Numbered from the stretch's first letter, positions 33,401 to 45,366 are shown. The stretch: DNA of 64,000 bases from Desmodesmus armatus (GCA_007449985.2 VIIQ02000678.1:303001-367000), one strand, 5' to 3'. The notes: generated by a model not told the origin, from the sequence alone. Program-made: numbers and translations.

Positions 33401-36345
33401 ACCCCACGCCTCCTTACCTGCTCTTGACCGCCGTGGGCGGCTGCTGCTGCGGCTGCAGCTGCTGGTACTGCTGCTGGCCCTGGTACTGCTGTTGGCCCTG
33501 GTGCTGCTGGTACTGCTGCTGCGAAGAGCTGGCCGAATGCTGCTGCTGCAAGCCACCGTACAACGGCGAGGGGTCATACGGCCCACTGGGTGACTCCCGC
33601 TCCCTGTACCCTGAACCGCCGCTGCCCTGACCTTGACTGAACCCGTCCCACTTCTCACTGCCACGTGAGCTCCTGCTTGCCGCTAAGCCTCCTGCTGCAG
33701 CGGCAGCACCAGCAGCGGCACCGGCAGCTGCGGCGGCACCAGCAGCACCACGGCCGCCAGCAGCTGCGGACCCACTACCACGCCCCGGTAGGTCGTATTC
33801 ATCATCGTCGTGCAGGTTGAGTGCTCCAACTGCATCATACTCCAGCTCCTGCGCACCCCAGTGGCTGCCATCCCTGTAGGCGAGAGGGCAGCAGCAACAA
33901 TCGGTACACCTTCCAGTAGTAGTTACTTACTCACCCCGCTCTTGGCGAGCATGGTTACCGGGGGGGGGGGGCAGTCTCACAATGAGCCTCCCCTGGTTTT
34001 GGTTTCAGAAGGTGGGCAGTCAGCTGCCACAGAGTGGCGCCTTCAAGCCACACTGACCCAGGCCCCTGGCGAAACCGAGCTCTGTATTCTACGCCAGCTG
34101 CATAGTCCCACTCCCCAATTGTCACGTGTGCTAACTGGCGCACCCACACCACTCTACAGCAACCCCAAACACCAGCACCCAGCAACGGCCGCAAGCCCCG
34201 CCCCCCCACCCTCCGGAGCCATGTTCCCTGACTCACATGCTGCCACGCATGCTGTCAAAGTCGTGTTCATCCAGCTCTGGCTGGTACTGCCTGCTGCTGC
34301 CCTCGGTGGACCTGAAGCCAGCACCACCAGCCTCGCCAGCTCGCAGCCCCCCCTCGTCATCACTCAGCTCCTCTCCAATGGTGGCCATGCCATCTGCACA
34401 CACCAGGCGACACACAAGACAGCAGGGGAGTGGGCAGGAGCAAGCACAGCGTCCAGGCACACGGCAGAGCAACCAGCACTGTCAAATCCGCCCGGCATTG
34501 CGGGTCAGCACATCACGCAGCAGCCACCCAGCAGCGTCGACTGTTCAGAGCAAAAGGGTACAGTACCTGCCTGCCTGCACTCCCTGTAAAAACACCCCTC
34601 CCTAGGAGGCCTGAGTCAGTTCACCCACCTCCTGTAAGCAACTAGATGTCGGCACACCACACAGCATCAACTGCTCTAAGAATGCTAGGGTGTACCTGGC
34701 TGCCGGCACACCCCGTGTGAGCGTACCCTCCCGGTGTCCGTCCACTCACCTCCCCCGAAGCCCTTGAGGTCCTGCTCCTCCTTCTTTGAGGCCTTGCGGC
34801 TGGTGGCACGGCTGAAAAAGTCACGCAGGTTGGTCGTCAGGTTGCTGCCTGCAGGCAGGGCAGACAAGTTATATACACACGACCACGCCCACGCTCAGTT
34901 GAAGGAAGAGCAGCAGCAGCACCAGCACACGAGCCTTAATGTGTTTCCCACCAGCCTGAGTCAGGGGTGGTGAGCCTTGCCGAGGGGCTGCGGTCAACCA
35001 GTGGTTGGGTTCACCACATCTGCTTGTAGCATGACAGCAAAGCTCCCCAGCACAACCGATCCACTGCTGCCGACTGTCACAGCTGTCGCCATGTCGGCCA
35101 GGTCCACACACTCCCCCTGTTCGACACACACAAGCAACACTGGCTAGTATGCGTCACGAGCATGCGTCATGGTGTGCCCAATGCTTTCACACCTGTTGTG
35201 TCAGTGCTCATGGAGGCCACCTCATCCTCCGTCATGTCAGCACCAGCCTTCTTCCAGCGACACCTGCAGCAACAGCAGCAGCAGCATCCAGGTCGCACTT
35301 CAGCAATGTCTTCCAGTCATGTCTTCCATCCCTCAATGCGCCAATCCACGCGATGTACCAGCCCAGGCAGCTCCATGTGCCCTGGCTGGCTGATGGCAGG
35401 GAGGTGAAGCCGTGCGGAAGTGGCGAAAGGGGGTTGGCATTGAAGCGACCCTGCGTCTCCTGGACAGCACCCAACTAATGCCATAATAACGCCCTGCCCA
35501 TGCCCCAACAGCCACAGCCACACCATATCACAGCACAGCACAGCACGCACTTGATGGTCACTGTCAGCTGCGGCTCCCCCACTGCTGCATGTATGGACTT
35601 GTTGCAGGCCACCGCAAAGGTGCGCAGCTCCTGGCCGTCGATGGAAGCAAACTCCGACAGGTCTATCACGATCCTGCCGAGTGCTGCTGTCGCATGCGTG
35701 CGGCCATCTGTCTCCAGCACAGCTAGGATGAGGCACTTCTTCTTGAAGGGGCCCATCTGGGAGCTCCTGCTCTCAGCCCCGGGGCCTGCAGGATTAGCAT
35801 GAGTGGATCGAGGGATGGGCAGATGGTGGTGGTGGAATGCAGAGTGATGAGCAAGTGGGGTATTGTGGAGGGTAATGAGACAGATCTGCCTGGATATATG
35901 TGAGCCATTCCGTGTGCCATGCCCTGCTGCGGTGGGTGGCGGGATGCTGACAAAGGTGCAGCTAGTATGGTGGTTCGAATGCTGCAGAGCTATTGGGACG
36001 CCTTGGCTGCAGCCGAGACTATTGCTGTGCTGGGCTGCTGTTGCGAAGGGCCAAGAACGACCCGCCCAAGTATGCATGCCCAGGTAGCCAACAGAAGCAC
36101 AACGCATGGCGCACCTTGTACAGAGTGGAGATGAGGGAGAACCTCTCGTTGAACCTGACCACTGTGCCCATACCATCCTTGTTTGGGAGGGGCAGCATGC
36201 TGTTTGTGGCTCCCCTCCTGCGCTTGCCGCGCTGCCAGCCTATTGCAACTGCCTTGGTGCCTGCCGGCCAGGGCTGTAGGGTGTGCACATGGATGCTGAA
36301 CTCGAACCTCGTTGCACTGAGACGGGACTTCCACTTCGAAAACAT
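27438..36345 (-). CDS. NT-C2 and dilute (DIL) domain protein, 965 residues, 16 exons
   Basis: Exons in sense order: 36345-36115, 35756-35551, 35263-35193, 34848-34750, 34393-34237, 33873-33418, 33008-32883, 32360-32291, 32034-31894, 31678-31478, 30716-30462, 29871-29597, 28976-28811, 28483-28408, 28163-28036, 27677-27438. All phases match and the total divides by three. Residues 1 to about 150 form an EEIG1/EHBP1-type NT-C2 domain (MFSKWKSRLSATRFEFSIHV ... GRIVIDLSEFASIDGQELRT ... QLTVTIKC). An acidic, Gly/Ala- and Gln-rich linker follows. The C-terminal half is DIL-like (LLAFWWTNSVHLRGFL, FIFDELVSYVWTHTF, MDVLIFHFL, PLDTLVFMLNRFTADDFSKEG). The NT-C2 domain is membrane-associated in its families, and DIL is the myosin V cargo-binding fold, so a role in organelle or cytoskeleton tethering is inferred. 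The exon 2 acceptor is the least certain junction. Confidence 0.85.
28641..28698 (-). repeat. Copy of the donor end of NT-C2/DIL exon 13
   Basis: Repeats 28803-28856, including the LLEEGIRAD coding stretch and a CTCAC donor-side match, placed downstream in the intron in the sense direction. Confidence 0.7.
29344..29506 (-). repeat. Near-identical second copy of most of NT-C2/DIL exon 12
   Basis: About 163 bases match 29590-29755 closely and keep the coding sense of LRDPI-PNMPMLDDSMLFFTRG and the GTGGGT donor. This is the best preserved of the exon copies. It could be a recent duplication or an alternative exon. Confidence 0.85.
29981..30243 (-). repeat. Cluster of exon-edge copies in the intron between NT-C2/DIL exons 11 and 12
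   Basis: 29981-30034 and 30098-30140 repeat the acceptor end of exon 12 (original 29821-29874, encoding VMKRMDVLIFHF). 30152-30243 repeats the donor end of exon 11 (original 30454-30550). The intron is therefore largely assembled from pieces of its two flanking exons. Confidence 0.75.
30379..30418 (-). repeat. Short copy of the donor end of NT-C2/DIL exon 11
   Basis: Matches the CACCTGGTGCCGCAGTGTGC segment at 30459-30478 and its continuation. It lies just downstream of the live donor in the sense direction. Confidence 0.65.
30854..31283. repeat. Three copies of the donor end of NT-C2/DIL exon 10, one inverted
   Basis: 31200-31283 and 30979-31059 are direct copies of 31478-31560 (coding SLNLALEDGS..QPAPPTSLHWASE), each followed by a good donor (GTGGGT, GTAGGT). 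30854-30881 reads CTGCAGAGCCTCAAGCTGG on the plus strand, so it is an inverted copy of the same coding stretch. C homopolymers interrupt the two direct copies. Confidence 0.8.
32580..32730. repeat. Foldback element in an NT-C2/DIL intron
   Basis: Left arm 32580-32649 and right arm 32662-32730 are imperfect reverse complements over about 70 bases. They start GTCAACACAGCACA and meet at a 12-base loop. Similarity fades outward. It may be a MITE or a duplicated-inverted segment. No coding sense is seen. Confidence 0.75.
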
Positions 36346-36896
36346 GCTGAATCGGCTGGACCAGCACGCGGAAGCAGCTCAGGAGATCCAAAAGGAGGGC
36401 TGCAGCTGATGGGCACAGCAAACCAAAAAAACTGCCGCTTGATCGTGCCAGATCAGGGGGAGTGGCAGCTGTGCAGATGAGTGTAATTCATACGTCAATA
36501 TTCAGGGTCATATGAGGTCTTGGTTGAAGCTGCACCGAACACCTGGTGGAACTCCATCGAGGCAGACAGACGAAACTGAGCACTTGAGCACCACAGCTGC
36601 TGCCAAACAGCACTGATCTGCTCCAGCGAACAACAGCATTAGCATTCATCCCAGCCAAACGAGACACACTGACGTAACCTTTTTCGGTTGTGGTGCAGAA
36701 AGCTTGGACCGCAGAACGCCAGTGTTGATGTATGCATGGTTATTTCAAGATCCAGTCCCCGCACTGTAATCACTTGCTACTGCGAAACAAGGCACATAAT
36801 AGGGTCGCCTTGATCTGAGATCAACCAGCCAGTCCCAATCAATGCAAACACACTAATCACCAACTCGGGCCTTACTGTCAGACTCATTCCACATCC
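36346..36896. promoter_or_regulatory. Shared promoter region between divergent genes
   Basis: 551 bases separate the ATG of the NT-C2/DIL gene (minus) and the ATG of the RGG/LRR/PIN gene (plus). It is less GC-rich than the flanking exons. No clear TATA box or repeat is seen. Confidence 0.5.
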
Positions 36897-39800
36897 ATGA
36901 CAGGGGGTCGAGGACGCAGGGGTGGCGGGAGGACAGGAGGACACAGCTCCACCCCACCTGCAGCTGGCAGAGGGTCTTTCTCTGATAACAGCCCGGGAGG
37001 AGGCCGGGGCAGCAGAGGCCGAGGTGGAGGCGATCGGGGCAGGGGTCGTGGCGCTGGCCGTGACAGCAGCAGCACACCAGGGGGCCGTGGGCAGCGACCC
37101 TACTCCGCAGGCCCAACCTTTGGCGGGAATGCGGACAGCGGCTACAGGCAGCAAAGTCCAAGCAGTAGTGGCTTCAGCAGAGGGGGTGGTTGGTCAGGAG
37201 GGGGTAGGGGCCGCTTTGGAGCAGCAGGGGAGTCGTCTGGTGCCAGCATAGGGACAGGTGTTGCTGCTGTTGCGGCACAGGACCGGGACCTGCTGCTGGT
37301 GGGCAAGGATGCCAAGTCACCCAACGTCTGGGAGGTGAGTTTTATCCGGCAAGTTAACCTGGCTGGGGAGTACCCCAAAGAGGTACAAGTACCCAGAATA
37401 GAAGAAACCACAGCACAGAGGCAGCATGATGCAGCAGCACGTCCGTCTCTCCTTCCAGTCGGCAAATCTTTGTACTTGGTAAAGAATCTGGGGGAGTTCG
37501 GGAGTCGTGTTCATATTCGTGCTGGGTGGAGATGTGGTCATCATGTGGTCGTGTTGTTGGAAATGTCCCTGGAGTTGCTGATGTGGAATGTGTGGTGACG
37601 TCTGAAGGTGTGGCCTGCCTGAAAGAGCAGTTACCTCCGCCAACAGGCCAGGCAGACCAAGCATACTCCCTTTTTCTATCTGGCATGTTTGCCACCAACA
37701 TCGCATGTGCCATTAAGATGGTGGCAGGGGGCATGGCAACCATGCGGGTCCTGTATGTATATACATGCATGTGTGTATGACATCAGCGTATTGAGTGAAT
37801 TCTTATGTGCAACACACCACAGTGCAGCACTGGTTGGCATGCATTTGCGCAAGATGCACCCTCAAGATGACTCTCGCTAGGCCGCTTTGCAGTTTGTGCC
37901 CTGTGTGCTCTCTTCTGCATTGCCGTCACATTCTGTCCGTGGTTCGCAGACATTCTGCGCTTCTGTCAGGTCCCGTCGCAGGTATAGTACCGCTCTGACG
38001 CCCCTCCCTCTTGTACAGCTTGTGACATCCACCTTGGGACTATCTATACTGTTCTGCTCATGCTGTTTGATGTCACTGCCATTTGCTGTCCCCTCCCTGC
38101 AGCTCCGTGTTCACCCCAGCCAGCATTTCAGCTCAGCATGGCTTGATGCCGTCTCCCGCTGGGCCCACAACATGGCCGACGCACAGCAGCAGTGGCAGCA
38201 GCAGCGCTGGCAGCAGCAGCCGCCGCCTCCCCCGGTCCCCCCGCAGCCCCCACGCGACATGCCTGACGATGACTATGATTTCAGCCCCAGCAGCAGCAGC
38301 AGTGGCAGTTTCAGTGGGGAGGAGGAGGAAGACGATGCGGAGGAGCAGGAGGCAGCCGTCGCTGCCGCCGGTGGCAGCAATGGCAGCAATGGCGGCAGCA
38401 GTGACGGGGGTGAGGGCGAGGGTGACGATGGTGCACATGACATGGTGTCATACCTGCAGAGGCTGAGCCTGCAGAACCGCACAGCAGCAGAAGATAACTT
38501 CAGTACTGCTACTACTGCTGGCAGCACCTGCAGTGGGGCTAAGAGTGTGGGCGCAAAGAGCGTCGGCACTAGCAGCGCTGCTGGCGGCGGCGGCAGCAGC
38601 AAGCAGCATCCATTTGCCAGCAATGGGAAGCACAAGCAAGCGGCAGGAGTGGCGGCGAAGGCCGCAGCAGCGGCAGCGGCGGCTGGGGGCGCTGGTGCGG
38701 TGTCGGACTCTGATAGTTATAGTGGGGAGTGGGAGACAGACAGTGAGGGCATCCTAGAGGAGGAAGGGGGTGTTGGTGATGGTGATGACAACACGGCCTC
38801 CCCAGAGCAGCAGCAGCAGCAGCAGTTGGCTGGTGACGCCTCAGATGCGAGTGAGGAGGTGTGGTCTGACTCAGATGCTGATGCTGCCCTTATGGCAGCA
38901 GAGGAGCAAGATCTGCTGGGGGAGCCCTCACCCCTGTCACCCCCTCAAGGGACACTACCACCACCACTACAGTTACAGTCACAGGCACAGCCGCCACCAC
39001 CACCACGGCCAGCAGCAGCAGCAGCAGCAGCAGCAGGGGTAGGGGTGGGGCAGCAGGAGGCGGCGGTGGTGGCAGGGGGCGCAGGGGTGAGCAGCAGCAG
39101 CAGCAGCAGCAGCCGTCGCTGCTGGTGAGCTTGAGGTTGGAGCGGCAGGGGCTGACAGACAAGCAGGTGAGGAGGGACAGTGTTTGCTGGTGGGATGTAT
39201 TCTGATCAATATCAGCATCTACCTGGAGTAGGCTCCTCCCACACTACCCCCCCCCCCTCAACATGTGTTTTCCTCCCTCCTTCCATACACTCCTTCCCTC
39301 AACTATGTGTTTCCTTCCCATCAGTCATGCGCTCAAGCAGCCCTCCTCCCCTCTCTCCACCCCACCCTCACCAGCAAACACACACCCCTCGTCTCGCCCT
39401 GCCTTGCAGCCCTCCCCGGTGCATTCCAGCGCATAATGGTACCATGGAGCAGACTGGCAGCCACATGCGCACACAGCAGCCAAACCGGAGCCAGCTGTTG
39501 GTGCCAACAGCTGCCCAAGATGCCAATGTGTCATCAATATGATGCTGCTGGCTGCTGAAACCGCTAATCCTCCCCCCCCCCCCTACCATGCAGGCCCAGC
39601 TGTTGAGCAGCTGGTTCAGCAGCAGTGGCGTGAGCAGCCTGGTGTCACTGAGCAAGCTGTGGCTGTTCAACAACAGCCTGGGGGACGAGGCAGCAGCAGC
39701 TCTGGCGACAGTCCTAGCAGCAAGGTGAGACATGGGCAGGCATAATGCAGTGTGCGTGTTTTTGGACGAGTAGGGTTGCGGGGTGAGTTGAGTTGTGATT

Positions 39801-42671
39801 CATGCCAGCAAGGGTCACAGCAAGTTGACCAGACACCAGTCAACAGCTGACGGGCCCGCCCCATGCCCCCACCTTGGAGTCTTGGCAAAGTGCTGCAGCC
39901 TTGTGCAAACATGTTCCACCCCCTGCGTCAGCATCCTGCGCCTGCTGCACACTGACTTTGATTTGTGATGCACTGCACTTTGTCATTCTTGTTGTTGACT
40001 GTTGCTCCCCCCCCCTCGTTGCTGCCCCCCCTCCCACCCTCGCTGCAGTCCCTGGCTGTCTGAGCTGCACCTGAGCCACAACCAGTTGAGTGCAGTGGGT
40101 GTGAAGGCCCTGCTGGCCTGCCTGCCCCCCCAGCGCCCACGAGGGCTGCGCCCCTGTGGTTCAGGGTGGAGTACAACCAGATACACGCACAGGACCTGGA
40201 GGACTGCATACAGCAGGTGGGGCCATGTGTTGTGTGTGTGTGTGGGGGGGGGGGCTGTGTGTGGGATAGTACCTGCGTGGACTGTGGGTGGGCGCTGGGA
40301 TTTGAGGGGGGGGGGGCATACTCGCATGCAGCAGGTAGGGTTGCGGAAGAGGGGAGGGGGTACAACCAGATATACGCACAGGACCTGGAGGACTTCATAC
40401 AGCAGGTGGGCTTTGAGAATGGGAGGAGGGGAGGGGCGGCATGTATGTGTGTGGGGTAGGAACATGGTGTGTGTGTGTGTGTGCGGGGGGGGGGGGGGAG
40501 GGGGGCAGGCTTTGGCAGGTTATCAGGGTTGCAGGGGTTTGGGGTTGCGGGCATGGGGAGAGGGGGAGGGCATGAGTGTGCTGTGGCCAAGCTGTTGTGC
40601 TGGTGTGACAGCAGAGGGGGTGCATGGTGTGTGTGTGTGTGGGGGGGGGGGGGCACGGGGAGGAGGAGGGGGGGCACACTTGCATGCAGTTGGTGGGTGT
40701 GCATTGGAAATACGTGTCAGTTTTGCTTACGCACCAACTACCGGCAAAGTGATGTGTTGTGCCCAGGGGGGGGGGGGGGCGGAGTCACCGCCACCCCTGC
40801 TGCCCAAGTGTTACTGGAAGCAGCCAAAGTAATGCAGGAGGAGGTCCTTGACTACCTCAGCATGCTGCACCCACACATTTCACACACACCCTGTGCTTTC
40901 ACACATGAACACGCTTTTTTCCCCGACACGCGCACACTGAAACAAGGCTGTGATTGCTTCTTGTCCCACGTGTGCGCAGGACTGTGCCTCGCGTGGGCTG
41001 GTAGTTGATGTAGCGCGGCACGTGCCTGCTGGTGAGCGCAGCGTTGACAACAAGACGGGCCGCGAGCTCAACCTCGCCTGGAACAAACCCTGGAGGGACG
41101 TGCACGTGCAGGTAGGAGTGGTGGGGGGGGGGCCTGGCGGGGCTGGTGGTGGGGTGGGGGGGGTGATGGGGCGGGTGGTGGACTATGTGTCTGTACTGTA
41201 ACCTCGCCTGGAACAAACCCTGGAGGGACGTGCAGGTGGGAGGTGGGGGGTGGGGGTGGGGCGGGGGGGGGGGGGCAGTGGACTATGCGTCTGCACTATC
41301 AACCTGGCTTGGAACAGACTCTGGAGGGATGTGCATGTGCAGGTAAGCGTCGTGTGTGTGTGAGGGGGGGTGACTAGAAGGGTGGAAGCTCGTTCATGCA
41401 AGCGGTTGAGGGCATCGTGTACATGCCAAAACAGGAAATACATGCAATGGGGCAGCCTAGAATTATGGCATCTGTGGTAGCAGCCTCAGCTTCCTGCATC
41501 TCTCTAACTTGTTATTTTTTGTTATTGCACCGATATGTTTAACGCCATACTTGCCTTTGCAGATGCCTTGGCTAAGCATCCAGAGGGCACCCCCTGCAGA
41601 GGCAGCAGTGCTGCAGACAGCAAAGGCAGTCTGGGGAGCAAGGCCCGCTGCACCCCAGCAGCAGCGGCAGCAGCAGCCAGCAGCGGCGGCGGCTGGCAGC
41701 AGTAGCAGCGGCAGGGGCATCGGCGGCAGCAGTAGGGCCGGCGGCGTAGTGGCAGCAATGGCTGCGGCAGGTGGCAGCAGTAGCAGCAGTGGCGGGGTTG
41801 AGGTACCGCTGCCATTGCAGTACGAGACTCCCCCACCCCCTCCTCGCTCTTCTGCTGCTAAGCCATACAGCGGTGGTGGCAGCAGCAGTGCTGCTCCTCC
41901 TCCTCCTCCAAGCTTTGGAGCAGGAGGGGGAGGGGCTGCCCCCTTCGCGACCCCTCCCCCACCCCAAGCCGAAGCTTCGGCAGCAGCAGCACCCCAGCAG
42001 CAGCAGCGGATGGGACTACGGGTGACGCTTCTCCTGCCGGTGATGACGCAGCAGCAGCAGCGGGAGGTGCTGTTGAGTTGGCAGTGTACCAGGATGGTCC
42101 GCTGATGCTGTTCCTGGACACTTCAGCGCTGCTGGCAATGTTGGGGGGCAACAGCGCCACACCCACGGCATTCAAGCTCAGCCTACTGCAGGTACGAGGG
42201 GCTTCTTGGGTGTGTGTTTTGAGGGGAGGGGCGGTTGCATCAATGCTGAATGGTGTCAACCGCATTCAGCCCAGTCTACTTAAAACAGGATGCCGTGAAT
42301 GGTGGGGTACTTACTGCTGTGCTGGGGTGGTTCCTATCAGACTGCCGGCAATAATCTCCACCCCCTGCATTGTGCTGCCGCAGACGCTGGCGGTCAACGG
42401 CAGGTTTGGCCGTGGGTTGCCGCTGGAGCAGCAGACCTTCCTGGTGCTGGCTGACACTGTGCTGAAGCAGATCGACAGCCTCAAGTCAGGAGATGCAGGA
42501 GTGGGCGGTCCCGTACGCAAGTGAGTGCCTTTATTATGTGCATATTGCGCACACGGCAGTAGCCTAGAGTGATAATGATGATGCAGCAGCAGCAGCAGCA
42601 GCAGCATGATGTGTGGCTGTGGTGCCTACATCCACGTGACGTGCGCAAGTGAGTGTAGCACATCAGCATAC

Positions 42672-42710
<39 letters not shown>

Positions 42711-45366
42711 AGTTGTATGACTTGTGTGGATTGTGGCTGCTTCCAGCACATGGGGTTTCCTGCATGGCCTGGTGTGACCCATGCATGCAGTCAGTCAAGT
42801 TGGCATGATCATGAGTGCCTTGGACGGGGTCAGTGTTCTGGGCCCAGTATCGTACAGCACCACACATAAGGCAGGCGGCAACTCATGTGTGCATTTGCCC
42901 CTCTTGCACCTCCCTATCCAATCCCCCTAAACCCCAGGTTCCTCGACCGTGGTCTTGACGAGGTTGGCCCCAAGGGTCTAGACTTCCTCACAGTGCTGGC
43001 AGCACACGAGGGCGAAGGACTCGTGGCAGACAGGTGCGGGGGATGCAAAATTGTCAGATATACATATAACAGGTGTCAGGTAGACACACTCGCACACAGA
43101 TACATATGAGTACCGCATCTGGCAGTTGCACCAGCAGCATCTAGGGCAGCAGCAGAAGATGCACGTCATTGGTCGCATGCGCACACAATGCTGGCGTTGT
43201 AACTCTCTGTGCGCTGTCCTTTCCCGCATACCTGTAGGCAAGCTGCTGTAGCTGGCTCGCTGTCTCCCTCGTACAGTGGACCCACAGGCCAGAAGAATGA
43301 CCTGGCAATCATTGAGGTGGCACTCTTCTTCAGGTGAGGGGTGTGTGTCGACAGAAAGACTGCATGCGTGCACATGCATGCTGGCTAGCAGTCATCTGAC
43401 AAGGATAGTCAAACAATGACGCTAGTACGGAAAACCAGGGCGGTCCCTGCATTAAAGCTGTCGTTAGAGCGAGGTAATAAGGAAGGCGTTCACCTGGTTG
43501 GTGTTCTTGCGCTTACGACAGTCTACAGGGCTGTCCTCCTGTGTGTGTGGGGGGGGGGTCTTGGGGGGGAGGGCAGGTGATTGGGCAGGGGAGGGAGGTA
43601 GGTTGATCGAGGGAGAGGGAGCCAGGGAAGGAGGGACTAGAGAAGTGGGTGAATGGCTGTTGCCGCCATGCTGGCAGCCACCACCGCCCACCCCCAGCTG
43701 AGAGGCCTCATGTCCCTCATGATGCCACTCGCATCATCACATCAAGTCTTAGCACACAGCATGCATGTGTAGCTAGCATGCAAGCATGTGTGCTCAGGCT
43801 GTCCCCCTCCCTCTCATCATGGTCACATCACAATCAATTCTATCCAAACCCTCGCAGGAAGGAGTTGTTAGAGGCTGCAGCGGCAGCGACGGCTGAGGTG
43901 TCAGCAGCACAGCAGGAGGGTGCGGCAGCAGTGGCGGCTGCTGAGGCGCAGCCGGTGATCCTGGTGACCAATGACAACGCACAGCTGCAGCTGGCTAAGT
44001 CACATGGACTGCCTGCCTTCAAGCTGGCGGGTGAGGAAGCACACAGTAGAGCTGTGATGGCGTGCACATGCTCTTTGGTGCCTGTGCGCAGCGGAGGAGG
44101 GGGCACGTGGAGACGAGAGGCGGTTCTGCGGGGTTGTTTGTGGCTGTGGGGGGTGGGGGAGGGGGGGGGAGGGTTAGGGAGGGGCGGGGGCGCAGGGAGA
44201 AGAGGTCAGCACAGAGGATCTAGTGCATACATATAGGTGTGTCTTGGTAATCCTGTGACTGGGTCTGTATAGGACATGGGGACAGCCACCCTGACAGGGC
44301 AGTTCTGCATGTCACACTGGTCCCCAATCAGCAATAGCCGTCCCAGAAAGCTCAGCCCACCCCAGCCCAATCAACCGCTGCCCGTCTGCACCCCTGTTGA
44401 TCCTGTTGCTGCCTGTCGCTCCCTCCCTTGTGCCACAGGTGCCTCTGCCTTTGAGACTGGTCTGTCATCCCTGGTCAAGGGTGGGTGTGACCTGACCAGC
44501 AGCAGTCTGCGGGCCCTGTTGGCCCCCTCAGCCACTGCTGGTATGGGTGTGGTGGCGCAGCGCAGCCTGCAGGACGATTTTGACGGGGCGGTGGCCTGCC
44601 TCAAGGGGCTTGTGGAGGTGAGGGGGGGTGAGACTGGGGGTAGGGGGGTGCTGGAGGAGGGTGTGGGGGTTGAGGATTGGCTAGTTTGATGAGTGATGAC
44701 CATGTGGCTGTTTTCAAGGGCGCAGTTTGTGGGAGAGGAGGGAGGGCCTACAGTGTGGGGCGATTGGGATTGACAGTAGTCTGAGCACCCTTGCCGGCAA
44801 GCAGGGGCCTTCCAGAGGCGGTGTTGGCAAATTCCCTACTTGCTGATTGGCAGTATGTTCTGCATGCTTCACCTTTTGCTGCACTGTTTTACTCCTGGTG
44901 CTGTTGGCTTGGTGCGCCCAATCCCAAACCTTACCCGTTCGCTGATGCCACACACCCTGCCCTGCATGCTGCCGCTGCTACTTTTTCCCTGTAGGCCTAT
45001 GAGGACCTGAGTGGTGTGCTGGGCCGTATCAGCCTGCTGGTGAACGCAGTGCCACCAGGGGGTGAACCCACAGCCCTGCGCGAGGTGCAGGAGCTCCTGC
45101 AGCAGCACCAGCACACCACACCCTTCGACTCCACACCCATACCCTCCTTCTCCACTCCCAGCACAGCCAGCACTACAGCACTCTCCCCAGTGCAGGAGCA
45201 GGGTGGGGTCCCCCAGCAGCAGCAGCAGCAGCAGGTGTCAGTGTTGGAGGCCACCATGGGTAACTTGGGTGCGTTGGAGCGCAGCCTTGCTGGTTGGGAG
45301 AAGCGTCTGCGCAGCCACCACACCCCCAGCAGGGTGCTCAAATGGACCAGCAGCGGGGCAGGCTGA
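36897..45366 (+). CDS. RGG-box, acidic, LRR and PIN-domain protein (putative RNA-binding endonuclease)
   Basis: Exons: 36897-37334, 38103-39165, 39594-39724, 40049-40216, 40980-41111, 41563-42191, 42384-42520, 42938-43033, 43238-43333, 43858-44040, 44439-44617, 44995-45366. The N-terminus (36897) is an RG/RGG-rich RNA-binding type segment. A long acidic Ser/Gln/Ala-rich region follows. Leucine-rich repeats come next (LWLFNNSLGDEAAAALA, LSELHLSHNQLSAVGVKAL). A PIN-like nuclease fold begins at MLFLDTSALLAML and includes ILVTNDNAQLQLAKSHGLPAF, where Asp residues typical of PIN sites lie. The tail is helical and Gln-rich. Single-base shifts are needed near 39042-39126, at 40150-40153 (C run), and in the low-complexity part of 41563-42191. 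Phases agree after each correction, so indel error is plausible. An extra exon near 40809 is possible. I do not recognise an orthologue. Confidence 0.75.
40360..40407 (+). repeat. Copy of the LRR exon end in the next intron
   Basis: Matches 40170-40217 (EYNQIHAQDLEDCIQQ coding stretch plus GTGGG donor), with Cys changed to Phe (TGC to TTC). It could be used instead of the live exon end if spliced. Confidence 0.85.
41201..41342 (+). repeat. Two further copies of the exon end at 41071-41112
   Basis: 41201-41235 and 41301-41342 repeat the NLAWNKPWRDVHVQ coding stretch. They end in GTGGGA and GTAAGC donors; the live donor is GTAGGA. The intervening intron (GTGGACTATG-GTCTG-ACT) is repeated too, so the unit is about 100 bp. 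Confidence 0.85.
42582..42709 (+). repeat. CAG-type microsatellites in a PIN-gene intron
   Basis: Two uninterrupted AGC/CAG runs, about 42582-42606 and 42673-42709, lie between exons ending at 42520 and starting at 42938. They do not fall in the coding frame. Confidence 0.85.

Noticed and set aside
39928..40704. 258-residue His/Pro/Thr-rich minus-strand frame
   Set aside because: Created by GT/GGGG tracts in the PIN gene introns. Codon use is that of simple repeats.
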